A program made the translations under genes and the position numbers. DNA of 64,000 nt from Pseudomonas guariconensis. Its GTDB lineage: Bacteria > Pseudomonadota > Gammaproteobacteria > Pseudomonadales > Pseudomonadaceae. The stretch is from assembly GCF_015680235.1 (NCBI RefSeq), contig NZ_JADLJL010000001.1, positions 1-64,000 of the forward strand. Direction: 5' to 3'. The number at the start of each line of letters is the position of its first letter. Position 1 is the stretch's first letter. This document shows, piece by piece, positions 47,966-57,100 of the stretch. Below the pieces are notes generated by a model, which worked only from the letters and a program-made list of their open reading frames with translations, was not told where the DNA came from and made no database searches.

Positions 47966-49174
47966 TCAGTGGCTATGCTCGGCCGAGCCCTTGCCGAGCT
48001 CGGACTTGAGGACGAAGCTGCCGGCGGCCGCCACCTGGGTGCCGGCGGCAAGGCCGTCGATGATTTCCACCTGGCCGGCGTCGCGCCGGCCGGTCTTGAC
48101 CGGGCGGGCCTCGAAACCCTCCTCGGTGCGGGCGAAGACCACGGTCTGCGCATCCCAGGTCTGCAAGGCCGCTTCCGGCACCACCACGGCTGCGTCGAAG
48201 CGCTCTACGTTCACCGCGATCGTCACGAATAACCCTGGACGCCAGGCGCCGTTGGGGTTGGCCAGGGTGGCGCGGGCGGTGGCGGCGCGGTTCTGCTCGC
48301 CGAGCAGGTTGCCGACATAGTTGACCTTGCCTTGCACTTCGGCGCCCAGATCCGGTGCACTGACCGTCACGTTTCGCCCAGTGGTCACCCGACCCAGGTC
48401 GCGAGGCGTGACGGCGAAGGTCGCCCATACCCGGCTGAGGTCCGAGAGGATGAAGGCATTGCTGGTTTCATCGACCACCTCGCCCACGGTCAGGTGCTTT
48501 TCCACCACCACCGCATCGAACGGTGCGCGCAGCTCATAGCGATTGCCGGCCCCCGCCGGCGCCACGGCAGCGACTTTCTGCCGGGCGTTGGCCAAGGCGA
48601 TCTCGGCCTCCTGCAACGCCTGGCGGGCTTGCAGGTAGTCCTGCTCGGCGCTGATGCGCGCCTGCCACAATTGCTGTTCGCGCTTGCAGGTCAAGCGCGC
48701 CAATTCCAAGCGCCGCTGGGCGGCCTGTTGTTCGCTGCGCAACTCGGAGATCTGCTGGCTGGCGATCACCGCCAGCACCTGACCGCGCTTGACCGCCTGG
48801 CCCAGCTCGGCATGCACCGCTTCCACCACGCCCGGAACCCTTGGCACCACATGGGCGGTGCGGTCTTCGTCAAAGCGGATTTCGCCAGGGAAGCTGATGG
48901 CGGTGCCCAACGTCATTGGCCCGGCAGCGGCCAACTGCACGCCAGCGGCTTCAATCTGAGCGGCACTGAGGTGCAGGCTACCCTCCTGCTCGGCGTGTGC
49001 CTCGCCGCCCTCCTCGTCATGGCCGTGGCCATCATCCTGCTTGCCATCGTGGGCGTGGGTTTGTTCGCCATGGTCATCCCGGGCCTTGCCGGCGGTGTTG
49101 GTCCAGGCCAGGCCGCCCAGGCCGAACACGGCGATGGCGGCGGCCAGGAGGGCTATTCTGCGGGTGTTGTTCAT
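47966..49174 (-). CDS. czcB: Metal efflux membrane-fusion protein (CzcB type)
   Basis: 402 residues from ATG 49174 with CAGGAG upstream. An N-terminal anchor or signal (IALLAAAIAVFGLGGLAW) is followed by a His/Asp-rich stretch (HGEQTHAHDG and DDGHGHDEE) that can bind metals before delivery. Next come the lipoyl/barrel-sandwich halves, a hairpin of coiled coils (about 135-195) and beta-barrel domains. It links czcA to czcC in the periplasm. Confidence 0.92.
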   Translation of the reverse strand: MNNTRRIALLAAAIAVFGLGGLAWTNTAGKARDDHGEQTHAHDGKQDDGHGHDEEGGEAHAEQEGSLHLSAAQIEAAGVQLAAAGPMTLGTAISFPGEIRFDEDRTAHVVPRVPGVVEAVHAELGQAVKRGQVLAVIASQQISELRSEQQAAQRRLELARLTCKREQQLWQARISAEQDYLQARQALQEAEIALANARQKVAAVAPAGAGNRYELRAPFDAVVVEKHLTVGEVVDETSNAFILSDLSRVWATFAVTPRDLGRVTTGRNVTVSAPDLGAEVQGKVNYVGNLLGEQNRAATARATLANPNGAWRPGLFVTIAVNVERFDAAVVVPEAALQTWDAQTVVFARTEEGFEARPVKTGRRDAGQVEIIDGLAAGTQVAAAGSFVLKSELGKGSAEHSH

Positions 49175-49202
49175 CGTTACTCCTGAAAAAATTCTGGTAT
49201 CT

Positions 49203-49290
49203 GGGGCCGCCGTGCGGCCCTTTCGCGGCACGCGGCCGCTCGATCGTGTAGGAGCGGCCTCGCGCCGCGAAAGGGCTGCAACGCAGCCCC
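49203..49290. repeat. REP-type palindromes between czcC and czcB
   Basis: GGGGCCGCCGTGCGGCCCTT, then a TGTAGGAGCGGCC unit and a GGGCTGCAACGCAGCCC stem-loop. They lie inside the operon and may tune transcript stability between czcC and czcB. Confidence 0.7.
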
Positions 49291-49295
49291 CCCAA

Positions 49296-50537
49296 TCAGA
49301 ACCCCTCACCCAGGTCGCCATAGATGCGCTCCACCTGCGCCCTGGCATCGGTGGCCAAAGCCAGGGCATCCAGGTACAGCCCGCGCGCCTCGATCAGCGT
49401 GCGCTGGGCATCGAGCACGTCGAGGAAGGCGAACTTGCCCATTTCGAACCCTCGCGTGGCGGTGTCCACCGCCTGCTGGGCCGACGGCAGGATGGTGCGG
49501 TCGTACGCCTGCACCTCCTCCATGGCGGTGGTCCACTGGCTGACGGCGCTACGGGTGTCGCTGCGCAGGCGGAGTGCGACGGCGTTGCGCAGGTCACGGG
49601 CCTGGTCGGCGCGACGGGCAGCAGCCAGCACGTTGCCCTGGTTGCGATCGAACAAGGGCAGCGGCATCGACACCCCGATCACATTCACCCGTTCGCGGTC
49701 TTCACGGCTGTACTGGCTGCCCAGGCTCACGGTGAGGTCGGGAATACGCTGGGCCTTCTCCGAGCCCAAGGCTGCCTCGCCCCGCTGGGTCTGCGCCTCG
49801 GCCAAGCGCCATTCGGCGGTTTGCGCGACCCTGTCGAGCAAGGCCTCGGCGCGGGGCGCGGGCCCTGGCGACAGGTGGCTGGCATCGAGGCGGTCGAAGG
49901 TGGCCAACGGGCTGCCGGTCAGGCGCGCCAAGGCCTGGTAGGCGACCGTGCGCTGGGACTCGGCACGACGCACCTGAGCCTGGGACTGGGCCAGTTGCAC
50001 CTGGGCCCGGGTCGCCTCGACCGGCGAAGACTGGCCGGCCTGAACCCGCCCCTCTACCACTCGCAGGCCGCGCTCGGTCAAAGCCTGGGACTGTTGGGCC
50101 AGCTCCAGTGCGGTCTGGGCCCGCAGGGCGGCATGGAAGGCCTGCACCACGTCAGCGCGCAGGCCATTGCGCTGGCGCTCCAACTCGAGTCGAGCCACCG
50201 CCTGGCCGGCAGTGGCCACTTCGATCCGCGCACCACGCTTGCCACCGAGCTCCAAGGCCTGGCTGAGCGTCACGGTGGTGGTGCTGGTGTCGCGGCGAGT
50301 GTCCTCGACCTCCCAGGACAGCTCAGGGTTGGGTACCAGACCGGCCTGGCGCCGCTCGCCCTCGGCGATGCCGATTTCACGGCCTGCCGCGGCCAGTTCA
50401 GGGTTCTGGGCAAAGGCGGCGTCGAGCGCCTGGGGCAGGCTCAAGCCTTGTGCCGCCTGCAGCTGCGGCATGACAAACACAGCCAGTAGCAGGCCAAACA
50501 AGGCAGCATTGCGGGGTGTGGCACGGTTGCACGGCAC
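49296..50537 (-). CDS. czcC: Outer-membrane efflux channel (CzcC, TolC family)
   Basis: 413 residues from GTG 50537 preceded by GAGGA. The signal peptide ends near QLQAAQ. Two OEP repeats with the typical long periplasmic helices follow (ALDAAFAQNPELAAAGREIG and YDRTILPSAQQAVDTATRGF). It forms the exit duct for the CzcBA pump and is the first gene of the operon. Confidence 0.92.
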   Translation of the reverse strand: MPCNRATPRNAALFGLLLAVFVMPQLQAAQGLSLPQALDAAFAQNPELAAAGREIGIAEGERRQAGLVPNPELSWEVEDTRRDTSTTTVTLSQALELGGKRGARIEVATAGQAVARLELERQRNGLRADVVQAFHAALRAQTALELAQQSQALTERGLRVVEGRVQAGQSSPVEATRAQVQLAQSQAQVRRAESQRTVAYQALARLTGSPLATFDRLDASHLSPGPAPRAEALLDRVAQTAEWRLAEAQTQRGEAALGSEKAQRIPDLTVSLGSQYSREDRERVNVIGVSMPLPLFDRNQGNVLAAARRADQARDLRNAVALRLRSDTRSAVSQWTTAMEEVQAYDRTILPSAQQAVDTATRGFEMGKFAFLDVLDAQRTLIEARGLYLDALALATDARAQVERIYGDLGEGF

Positions 50538-50617
50538 GGTGAGGTCCTCGTCGACAAGCGTCGGAAAGCTTGGCGAGGGACTCTAGGGCGGGCCGCTTAT
50601 CATCGCGGTGGCATGAA

Positions 50618-50633
50618 CATTACAATTTTGAAA
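50618..50633. promoter_or_regulatory. Possible metal-responsive regulator half-palindrome upstream of czcC
   Basis: CATTACAATTTTGAAA resembles the TTACA-N-TGTAA type of sites used by CopR/CzcR regulators in Pseudomonas, but only one arm matches well. It lies about 80 bases upstream of the czcC start. Confidence 0.25.
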
Positions 50634-50664
50634 GCAAGCGCCAGGCTGATCGGTTGGCTGCTCC

Positions 50665-50735
50665 GGCCCAATCGCGGGACAAGCCCGTTCCCACAAAGGG
50701 CCGGCAAAATCAAACGGTTATGTGTTGTTCCGCGA
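50665..50735 (-). repeat. Composite REP element (inverted relative to 44598)
   Basis: Reading on the minus strand, the GAACAACACATAACCGTTTG flank, a GATTTTGCCGGCCC stretch and a TGTGGGAACGGGCTTGTCCC REP core match the units at 44598 and 63654. Confidence 0.75.
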
Positions 50736-50768
50736 TTGCGACCGAAAGGCACCGCCTACCCGGCCGGG

Positions 50769-51299
50769 TCACTCCGCCAGCAGTGCCTGGATCACCTTTT
50801 CCTGTCCGGCATAGTCACCCTCACCGAAATGCACATGGCGCACCTGCCCCTGGCGATCGACGAAGTAGTGCGCAGGCCAGAACTGGTTGCCCCAGGCGTT
50901 CCAGACCTGGTAGTCGTTGTCCACGGCAATGGGGTAACCGATGCCGAGCCTGGCCACCTTCTCGCGCAGGGTGCCGAGGTCATGCTCATAGTCGTACTCA
51001 GGCGTATGCACCCCCACCACCACTAGCCCCTGGTCGGCGTAGCGCCGGGCCCAGTCATTGACGTGAGGCAGGCTGCGCTGGCAGTTCACGCAATCCCAGG
51101 TCCAGAAATCCACCAGCACCACCTTGCCCTTGAGGGCGGCATGGTCCAACGGCGGCGAATTGAGCCATTGGCTGGCACCGGCCAGCGAGGGCATGGGTTT
51201 CTCCCTGCCCTGGGCTGCCAGGTAGCCCGCCAGGCCAAGCCCCAGCAGGCCCAACACCCACCCAGCAACCTTCAGCCGCCGGCGTCGGTCAGTTGTCAT
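50769..51299 (-). CDS. Thioredoxin-like (TlpA/redoxin) membrane-anchored protein
   Basis: 176 residues from ATG 51299 with GGAGG upstream. One N-terminal TM or signal anchor (VAGWVLGLLGLGLAGYLAA), then a thioredoxin fold with VVLVDFWTWDCVNCQRSLP (CVNC redox site) and a WNAWGNQFWPAHYFVDRQGQ segment containing the cis-Pro region. It is probably periplasm-facing. Its start lies within the 3' end of the DUF2790 gene, so the two are co-translated. Confidence 0.88.
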   Translation of the reverse strand: MTTDRRRRLKVAGWVLGLLGLGLAGYLAAQGREKPMPSLAGASQWLNSPPLDHAALKGKVVLVDFWTWDCVNCQRSLPHVNDWARRYADQGLVVVGVHTPEYDYEHDLGTLREKVARLGIGYPIAVDNDYQVWNAWGNQFWPAHYFVDRQGQVRHVHFGEGDYAGQEKVIQALLAE

Positions 51300-51561
51300 G
51301 GCAGCCTCCGGTGGCGTAAGTACGATACTCCAGGCTTTGTCTACGGCCATTGGAATCGAGGTAGTCCATGCGGGTATTCACCACGCCGCAGGCATTGCTC
51401 TGGTCATCCTTGATCGACAGCACTTTCTGCACGTCCAGCCGGTCGCCATAGCGATACTGCATCACGCTGTCGCTCATCGGTTCGCTGCTGGCCTGGGCGG
51501 AAATGGCGGCAATGCCGAACAACGCGAACAGGGCTGCATTGGCAAAAGTCTTGAAGGTCAT
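51289..51561 (-). CDS. DUF2790 small periplasmic protein
   Basis: 90 residues from ATG 51561 with AGGAG upstream. The signal peptide is cleaved after SAQA (about 23). The mature chain has the DUF2790 pattern: YRYGDRLDVQKVLSI, NACGVVNTRMDYLDSNG, and a terminal YRTYATGGC. The two Cys may form a disulfide. Small Pseudomonas proteins of this family are often induced by stress or copper. The gene overlaps the thioredoxin-like gene by 11 bases and diverges from the response regulator. Confidence 0.8.
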   Translation of the reverse strand: MTFKTFANAALFALFGIAAISAQASSEPMSDSVMQYRYGDRLDVQKVLSIKDDQSNACGVVNTRMDYLDSNGRRQSLEYRTYATGGCHDN

Positions 51562-51771
51562 GGCATCTCTCCTGTGCAAATGGGGAGTTGGTTCCCCGGT
51601 CGAGAGCCATTACAGGCCTGCTGGGTATCGCGGATGTGTCTGCACGGGGCCAGGTGTGCATTTTCCTGTATCCCTGTCATAGGCAGATACACTGCAATAC
51701 AAACCCCAGCAGGCAAGCACTGCGACGCTCGGTACACTTGCCTGCATCTTTATTCGTACAGGAACCCTGCG

Positions 51772-52512
51772 ATGGAACACGTCGATCACATCCTGATCGT
51801 CGACGACGACCGCGAGATTCGCGAACTGGTCGGCAACTACCTGAAGAAGAACGGCCTGCGTACCAGCATCGTTGCCGATGGCCGGCAGATGCGTGCCTTC
51901 CTGGAGAACAATACCGTCGACCTGGTGGTGCTCGACATCATGATGCCGGGCGACGACGGCCTGCTGCTTTGCCGCGAACTGCGCGCCGGCAAGCACCGCA
52001 ACACCCCGGTGCTGATGTTGACCGCCCGCAACGACGAGACCGATCGCATCATCGGCCTCGAGATGGGCGCCGACGACTATCTGACCAAACCCTTCTCGGC
52101 CCGTGAGCTGCTGGCCCGGATCAACGCCGTGCTGCGCCGTACCCGCATGCTGCCGCCGAACCTGACTATCAGCGAAAGCAGCCGGCTGATCGGCTTCGGC
52201 CAATGGCGGCTGGACACCACAGCCCGCCACCTGCTCGACAGCGACGGCACGCTGGTGGCCCTGAGCGGCGCCGAATACCGCCTGCTGCGGGTGTTCCTCG
52301 ACCACCCGCAGCGGGTGCTCAGCCGCGAGCAATTGCTCAACCTCACCCAGGGCCGTGAAGCGGACATCTTCGACCGCTCCATCGACCTGCTGGTCAGCCG
52401 CCTGCGCCAGCGCCTGGGCGACGACGCCCGTGAGCCCAACTGCATCAAGACCGTGCGCAGCGAAGGCTATGTGTTCTCCCTGCCCGTGCAATTGCTCGAG
52501 TCACCCGCATGA
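51772..52512 (+). CDS. OmpR-family response regulator
   Basis: 246 residues from ATG 51772 (ACAGGA upstream). Receiver with DDD at 11-13, phospho-Asp about 55 (VVLDIMMPGDDG) and ADDYLTKPF. The OmpR winged helix has LSGAEYRLLRVFLDHPQRVLSREQLL and FDRSIDLLVSRLRQRLG. The stop overlaps the kinase start. It diverges from the DUF2790-thioredoxin pair, a plausible target. Confidence 0.92.
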   Translation: MEHVDHILIVDDDREIRELVGNYLKKNGLRTSIVADGRQMRAFLENNTVDLVVLDIMMPGDDGLLLCRELRAGKHRNTPVLMLTARNDETDRIIGLEMGADDYLTKPFSARELLARINAVLRRTRMLPPNLTISESSRLIGFGQWRLDTTARHLLDSDGTLVALSGAEYRLLRVFLDHPQRVLSREQLLNLTQGREADIFDRSIDLLVSRLRQRLGDDAREPNCIKTVRSEGYVFSLPVQLLESPA

Positions 52513-53795
52513 GGTGGCCGCGTACCCTGGCGTCGCGCCTGGCCCTCATCTTCCTCACCGGCTTGGTGCTGGCCTATGGCCTGTCGTTCAGCCTGCAGTT
52601 CTACGAGCGCTATGTCAGCAGCCGCTCGATGATGCTGAGCAACCTGGAGCAGGACGTCGCCACGTCGGTGGCCATCCTCGATCGCCTGCCGGCCGAGGAG
52701 CGTGCCGCCTGGCTGCCCCGTCTGCAGCGCCACAGCTACCGCTACCAGTTGGGTCAGGGTCTCGGCGGCCAGGCCATGCCCAGCGAAGACCCGCCCATGG
52801 CCGCCGAGTCCATCGTCAAGGCGATCGGCCGGGACTACCGCCTGACTTTCCTCGAGATCCCAGGCCCTACTCCGCATTTCCAGGTACACCTGCGCCTGGC
52901 CGACGGCGCCCCCCTGACCCTCGACGTCACGCCTTCCGGCGTGCCGGTGGCCAAGTGGCTACCCGTGGTGCTGTTGATCCAGCTGGCGGTGTTGTTGGTC
53001 TGCACCTGGCTCGCGGTGCGCCTGGCCATCCGCCCCCTGACCCGCCTGGCCCAGGCAGTGGACGACCTGGACCCGGACAAGCCAGGCCCGCAACTGGACG
53101 AAAGCGGCCCCCGAGAGGTGCGCTACGCGGCAGTCGCCTTCAACGCCCTGCAGGCGCGCATCGCGGCCTACCTCAAAGAGCGCATGCAACTGCTGGCGGC
53201 CATCTCCCATGACCTGCAAACCCCCATCACGCGCATGAAATTGCGGGTGGAGGTGATGGACGACGGCCTGGAGAAGGACAAACTCTGGAGCGACCTGAGC
53301 GCCATGGAACACTTGGTGCGCGAAGGCGTGGCGTACGCGCGCAGCATGGACAGCAGCACCGAGGCGCCCTGCCGCATCAAGCTCGATGCCTTCCTCGACA
53401 GCCTGGTCTTCGATTACCAGGACAGCGGCGCCAAGGTCGAGCGCCTGGGTGCCACCGATGTCACCCTCCACACCCGCCCCCACGCCCTGCGCCGGGTGCT
53501 GGTGAACCTGGTGGACAACGCGCTGAAGTTCGCAGGTGCCGCGCAGCTTGAGGTGGAACACACCGGGAACGGCACCTTGATCCGTGTGCTCGACGAAGGG
53601 CCTGGCATTCCCGCCGATGAGCTGGCCGAAGTGCTCAAACCGTTCTACAGGGTGGAAGGTTCCCGCAACCGCAGCACCGGAGGTACCGGCCTGGGGCTGG
53701 CGATCGCTCAGCAACTGACCCAGGCCATGGGAGGGCAACTGACCTTGACCAACCGCGCCGGCGGCGGGCTGTGCGCGCAGATCGAGCTCAAATGA
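52509..53795 (+). CDS. EnvZ-like sensor histidine kinase
   Basis: 428 residues. TM1 (about 10-30), a periplasmic region of about 115 residues, TM2 (about 150-175), HAMP with PLTRLAQAVDDLD, H-box LLAAISHDLQTPITRMKLR (the EnvZ/PhoR-type HDLQTPI variant), N box NLVDNALKFAG, DEGPGIP and TGLGLAIAQQL. The 4-base ATGA overlap with the regulator gene shows coupled translation. The signal is unknown; neighbouring redox and metal-efflux genes hint at an envelope stress input. Confidence 0.92.
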   Translation: MRWPRTLASRLALIFLTGLVLAYGLSFSLQFYERYVSSRSMMLSNLEQDVATSVAILDRLPAEERAAWLPRLQRHSYRYQLGQGLGGQAMPSEDPPMAAESIVKAIGRDYRLTFLEIPGPTPHFQVHLRLADGAPLTLDVTPSGVPVAKWLPVVLLIQLAVLLVCTWLAVRLAIRPLTRLAQAVDDLDPDKPGPQLDESGPREVRYAAVAFNALQARIAAYLKERMQLLAAISHDLQTPITRMKLRVEVMDDGLEKDKLWSDLSAMEHLVREGVAYARSMDSSTEAPCRIKLDAFLDSLVFDYQDSGAKVERLGATDVTLHTRPHALRRVLVNLVDNALKFAGAAQLEVEHTGNGTLIRVLDEGPGIPADELAEVLKPFYRVEGSRNRSTGGTGLGLAIAQQLTQAMGGQLTLTNRAGGGLCAQIELK

Positions 53796-53952
53796 CGTGG
53801 GGGCCGCGTCCCGGCCCCGGCTTCGACTACACGCCGATACATAACGCCACTGCCCTGGACACACTGCAGATACCCTCGCCGCACACACTCCTTGTCACAC
53901 CTCGAGCCCCCAGGGCTCGAGTTCTCCAACCTGCTGACAAGAGAGCCTGACC

Positions 53953-54462
53953 ATGAACGCATTGCCCCGCGCCTTTAACGCCCTGGATCGCCTCGGCACC
54001 TGGAGCGCCGACCTGCCCCTGCGCCTGTTCCTGGCCTGGGAGTTCTTCGAATCGGGTATCGAGAAATTCAACGGCGCCAACTGGTTCACTGATCTGCAAG
54101 CGAGTTTTCCCTTCCCCTTCAACCTATTGCCAGCCAATGTGAACTGGCAGCTCTCGCTGTGGGCTGAATTGATCTGCCCGCTGTTGCTGCTGCTCGGCCT
54201 GGGCACGCGCCTGGCCTCGGCCGTGCTGATGGTGGTGACGGTGGTGGCCATTGCCGCGGTGCACTGGCCGGCACAGTGGTCGAGCCTGGCCGAGCTTGCC
54301 CAGGGCTATGCGATTACCAACCAGGGCTATGGCAACTTCAAGCTGCCGGTCATCTATCTGGTGGCCTTGCTGCCACTGTTGCTCAAAGGGGCCGGCCGCC
54401 TGAGCCTGGATCACTGGCTGCGCGGCCGGTTCCAGCCATTGAGCGTCAGAGCATCCGCCTGA
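53953..54462 (+). CDS. DoxX-family membrane protein
   Basis: 169 residues, four TM helices. DoxX pattern: [18 protein letters not shown] in TM1, then [29 protein letters not shown] and a last helix [14 protein letters not shown]. These proteins are inner-membrane partners in redox or thiol metabolism. It follows the kinase gene by 157 bases. Its 3' end overlaps the convergent pssA-type gene by 17 bases. Confidence 0.85.
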   Translation: MNALPRAFNALDRLGTWSADLPLRLFLAWEFFESGIEKFNGANWFTDLQASFPFPFNLLPANVNWQLSLWAELICPLLLLLGLGTRLASAVLMVVTVVAIAAVHWPAQWSSLAELAQGYAITNQGYGNFKLPVIYLVALLPLLLKGAGRLSLDHWLRGRFQPLSVRASA

Positions 54463-55774
54463 TCAATGGCTCGAGGCGGCTGTAGCGCAGCCGCCGCAGC
54501 AGCTTGAGCACTTCGCGCGGGTGTTCGCCAGCCTCGCCCAGCTCCTCGGCCGACGACAGCCGGGGGGCGTGCCGACGGATCCTTTCGAGTTCGGCCTCAC
54601 GGGGGGCGAGCCACTGTCCCTGGGGGTCATCGATCAACAGGCCGTTCTCAAGGTCCAGATTGAACCCACGGGGATTGAGGTTGTTGCCGGTGAGCAAGCT
54701 GTAGCGTTCGTCGATCCACACGCCCTTGGCATGGAAGGTGTGCCCCGGATCGTTCCAGATCCGCACCTGCAGCTGGCCGCTGGCAATGACGGCCTGGCGC
54801 CGATGGGCGAAGGCGCGCAGGTTGTCCTCGTACAGATAGGGCAAGGCGGCGCTGGCGGTGAAGGGTTGCCCGGGGGCGACGTAGAAATCGTTGGCGGCTC
54901 GGTGACCGATAATCATCTCCACCGTCACCCCACGGGCCAGCGCCCGGTCGATCTCGGCGATCAGTACACGGGGCGGGTTGAAGTACGGTGTGCTGAGCAC
55001 GATCTGCGAACGCGCAGCCGCAAGCAGCGCGCCCACGCTGCGGTTGAGCGGATTGCCTCGACCGATGCCCAACAGAGGAATCACCCGCAGCCCTTCCCGG
55101 GCCGGAGCCACGGGCAGGTCGTAGGCCATGTGCCTCAAACGCGCACGCAGCCGGCGAATCGCACCACGCAGGCGTTTGGTCGTCGGCGGTGCAGGCAAGT
55201 CCAGGCGCGGTGTCGCGGTACTTGCCAGTATCTGCCGCACCAGGCCGGCCATGGCGTCAGCCAAGCCGGCATTGTGGAACAGGTGGTATCGATCCAGCCG
55301 GTAGCGGTCGAAGCGGTGTAGGTAGACGTTGTTCAGGCTCGCCCCGGTGTACAGCACTTGGTCATCGATGATGCTGCCTTTGAGGTGCAGCACGCCGAAC
55401 AGCTCGCGGGTCTGTACCGGCACACCATGGATGACCACATCAAGGCCTCGGCATTGACGCTGGGCCTGGTACCACGCCGCGTTGCCCGGTTGCCGGCCCG
55501 CCCCCAGCAAGCCGCGCCGGGCCCGGAACCAGTCGACGACGACGAGAACCTCCAGCGCTGGTCGCGCCGCCTTGGCCTGGTACAAGGCGTCGAGCACTTC
55601 TTGGCCGGCCTCGTCCTCTTGCAAGTACAGGGCGACGATGACAATACGTTGGGTGGCGCTGGCAATCAGCTCAAGCAAGCGAGTGCGGTAGCTCGCCGCA
55701 TCGGGCAACACCTCGATGGCACCGGGGGCCAGGGCGAAGCCCTCCTGGGGTACCGGCACGGATTTACGGTTCAA
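54446..55774 (-). CDS. pssA: CDP-diacylglycerol-serine O-phosphatidyltransferase, PLD type
   Basis: 442 residues from a TTG start at 55774 with AGGAG eight bases upstream (E. coli PssA has 451). Two phospholipase D HxK(x4)D motifs: HLKGSIIDD and HAKGVWIDE. The surrounding [19 protein letters not shown] and [19 protein letters not shown] segments match E. coli PssA. It makes phosphatidylserine, the precursor of phosphatidylethanolamine, and is membrane-associated. Pseudomonas also carry a type II synthase, so this may be a second isozyme. Confidence 0.82.
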   Translation of the reverse strand: MNRKSVPVPQEGFALAPGAIEVLPDAASYRTRLLELIASATQRIVIVALYLQEDEAGQEVLDALYQAKAARPALEVLVVVDWFRARRGLLGAGRQPGNAAWYQAQRQCRGLDVVIHGVPVQTRELFGVLHLKGSIIDDQVLYTGASLNNVYLHRFDRYRLDRYHLFHNAGLADAMAGLVRQILASTATPRLDLPAPPTTKRLRGAIRRLRARLRHMAYDLPVAPAREGLRVIPLLGIGRGNPLNRSVGALLAAARSQIVLSTPYFNPPRVLIAEIDRALARGVTVEMIIGHRAANDFYVAPGQPFTASAALPYLYEDNLRAFAHRRQAVIASGQLQVRIWNDPGHTFHAKGVWIDERYSLLTGNNLNPRGFNLDLENGLLIDDPQGQWLAPREAELERIRRHAPRLSSAEELGEAGEHPREVLKLLRRLRYSRLEPLIRRML

Positions 55775-55942
55775 GCGGTCGTCTCCTGTGCAAAAGGGGC
55801 TCCGGGTCGTGGGCATTCCGGCCCCTGTCATCCGGGTGTACTATCGGGCCGGCCACGGCATAAACAACAAGAGTTCCTCAAGGCTGGTTTTTTCTTATAG
55901 CCCGGAAACAACGACGCCTCAGCTTGCACAGGTAAATCGCAC

Positions 55943-56941
55943 ATGGTCCAACCCTGCTCTGCGCAGCCTGCCTCCCCGCTCCCCCCACCCAGGACATTCG
56001 GCTTTCTGGTACAACCCAACTTCACCACCATCGGCCTGGCCTCGGCGGTCGAGACCCTGCGCATGGCCAACCTGGCCGCCTGCCGCCCGTTGTTTCGCAC
56101 CGTAGTCGTCGCCGCCACGCCGGAACCTGTGACCGCCAGCAACGGCATGCGCGTGCTGCCTGACCATGGCATCGCTGACGCACCCGCACTGGATGCCCTG
56201 TTCGTGGTAGGTGCCAACCCCATTGCCAACGACCGTGACAGCCGCCTGCTGATCGACTGGTTGCGACAACTTGCCCGCCAGCGGGTGCCCCTGGGTGGCA
56301 TATGCACGGGCAGCTACCTGCTGGCGCGGGCGCAGTTGCTCAAAGGCTATCGCTGCACCATCCACTGGGAAGACATCGAAGCGCTCAAGGAGCGTTTCCC
56401 CGGCATCGTCATCTCCAATCAACTGTACGAGCTGGACCGCGACCGCTACACCTGCTCCGGCGGCGTGGCCGCCATGGACATGATGTTGCAATTGGTCGCC
56501 CGCCTGCCCGATGGCCAAGCCATCGCCGCCAAGGCGGCCGAGCTGTTGCTGTGCGACCGGGTGCGTGGCGAGCGTGACCGCCAGCGGGTGCCACTGCGCA
56601 CCCGGCTCGGCAATGCCCAACCCAAGCTGAGCCAGGTGGTGGCGATCATGGAAGCCAACCTGGAAGAACCCCTGGGGCTGGAAGAGCTGGCAACCCTCAA
56701 CGAGGTGACGGTGCGCCAACTGGAGCGGCTGTTTCACAAGTACCTGCAGCGCACCCCCAGCCAGTACTACCTGGAGCTACGTCTGTCACGGGCGCGGGAG
56801 ATGCTGCTGCGCAGCGACGCCCAGGTGCGGGAAATCGCCCTGGCCTGTGGCTTTACCTCGCCTGCGCATTTTTCCAAGAGCTACAGCCGGTTCTTTGGCC
56901 TGTCACCGCTCGGAGAGCGGCGACAGGCGTCGTTGCACTGA
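55943..56941 (+). CDS. GlxA-type AraC regulator (class I glutamine amidotransferase-like), CahR-like candidate
   Basis: 332 residues. The N-terminal DJ-1/PfpI-like domain (about 18-195) has FGFLVQPNFTTIGLASAVE, LFVVGANPI and GGICTGSYLLARA, whose Cys sits at the usual nucleophile-elbow site. The C-terminal AraC HTH (about 225-325) has EEPLGLEELATLNEVTVRQLERLFHKYL and IALACGFTSPAHFSKSYSRFFG. The subgroup includes regulators of glycine betaine, carnitine and creatine use. It lies next to the creatine genes, and P. aeruginosa uses a regulator of this kind (CahR) for creatinase, so that role is inferred. Confidence 0.85.
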   Translation: MVQPCSAQPASPLPPPRTFGFLVQPNFTTIGLASAVETLRMANLAACRPLFRTVVVAATPEPVTASNGMRVLPDHGIADAPALDALFVVGANPIANDRDSRLLIDWLRQLARQRVPLGGICTGSYLLARAQLLKGYRCTIHWEDIEALKERFPGIVISNQLYELDRDRYTCSGGVAAMDMMLQLVARLPDGQAIAAKAAELLLCDRVRGERDRQRVPLRTRLGNAQPKLSQVVAIMEANLEEPLGLEELATLNEVTVRQLERLFHKYLQRTPSQYYLELRLSRAREMLLRSDAQVREIALACGFTSPAHFSKSYSRFFGLSPLGERRQASLH

Positions 56942-57100
56942 CGGGTTGCTAACGAAGGTAGGGCTCACATCGAACAAGGTTTCCCGGCGGCACCTGGCAC
57001 CGGCTCCGCCGATGTTCGCAGGTGAACCCGCTCCCACAGGTTCTGGATTGCTCGCAAACACGCCATCCTACCGGTTGGGAGCGGTGGGCGCTCTGCGCGG

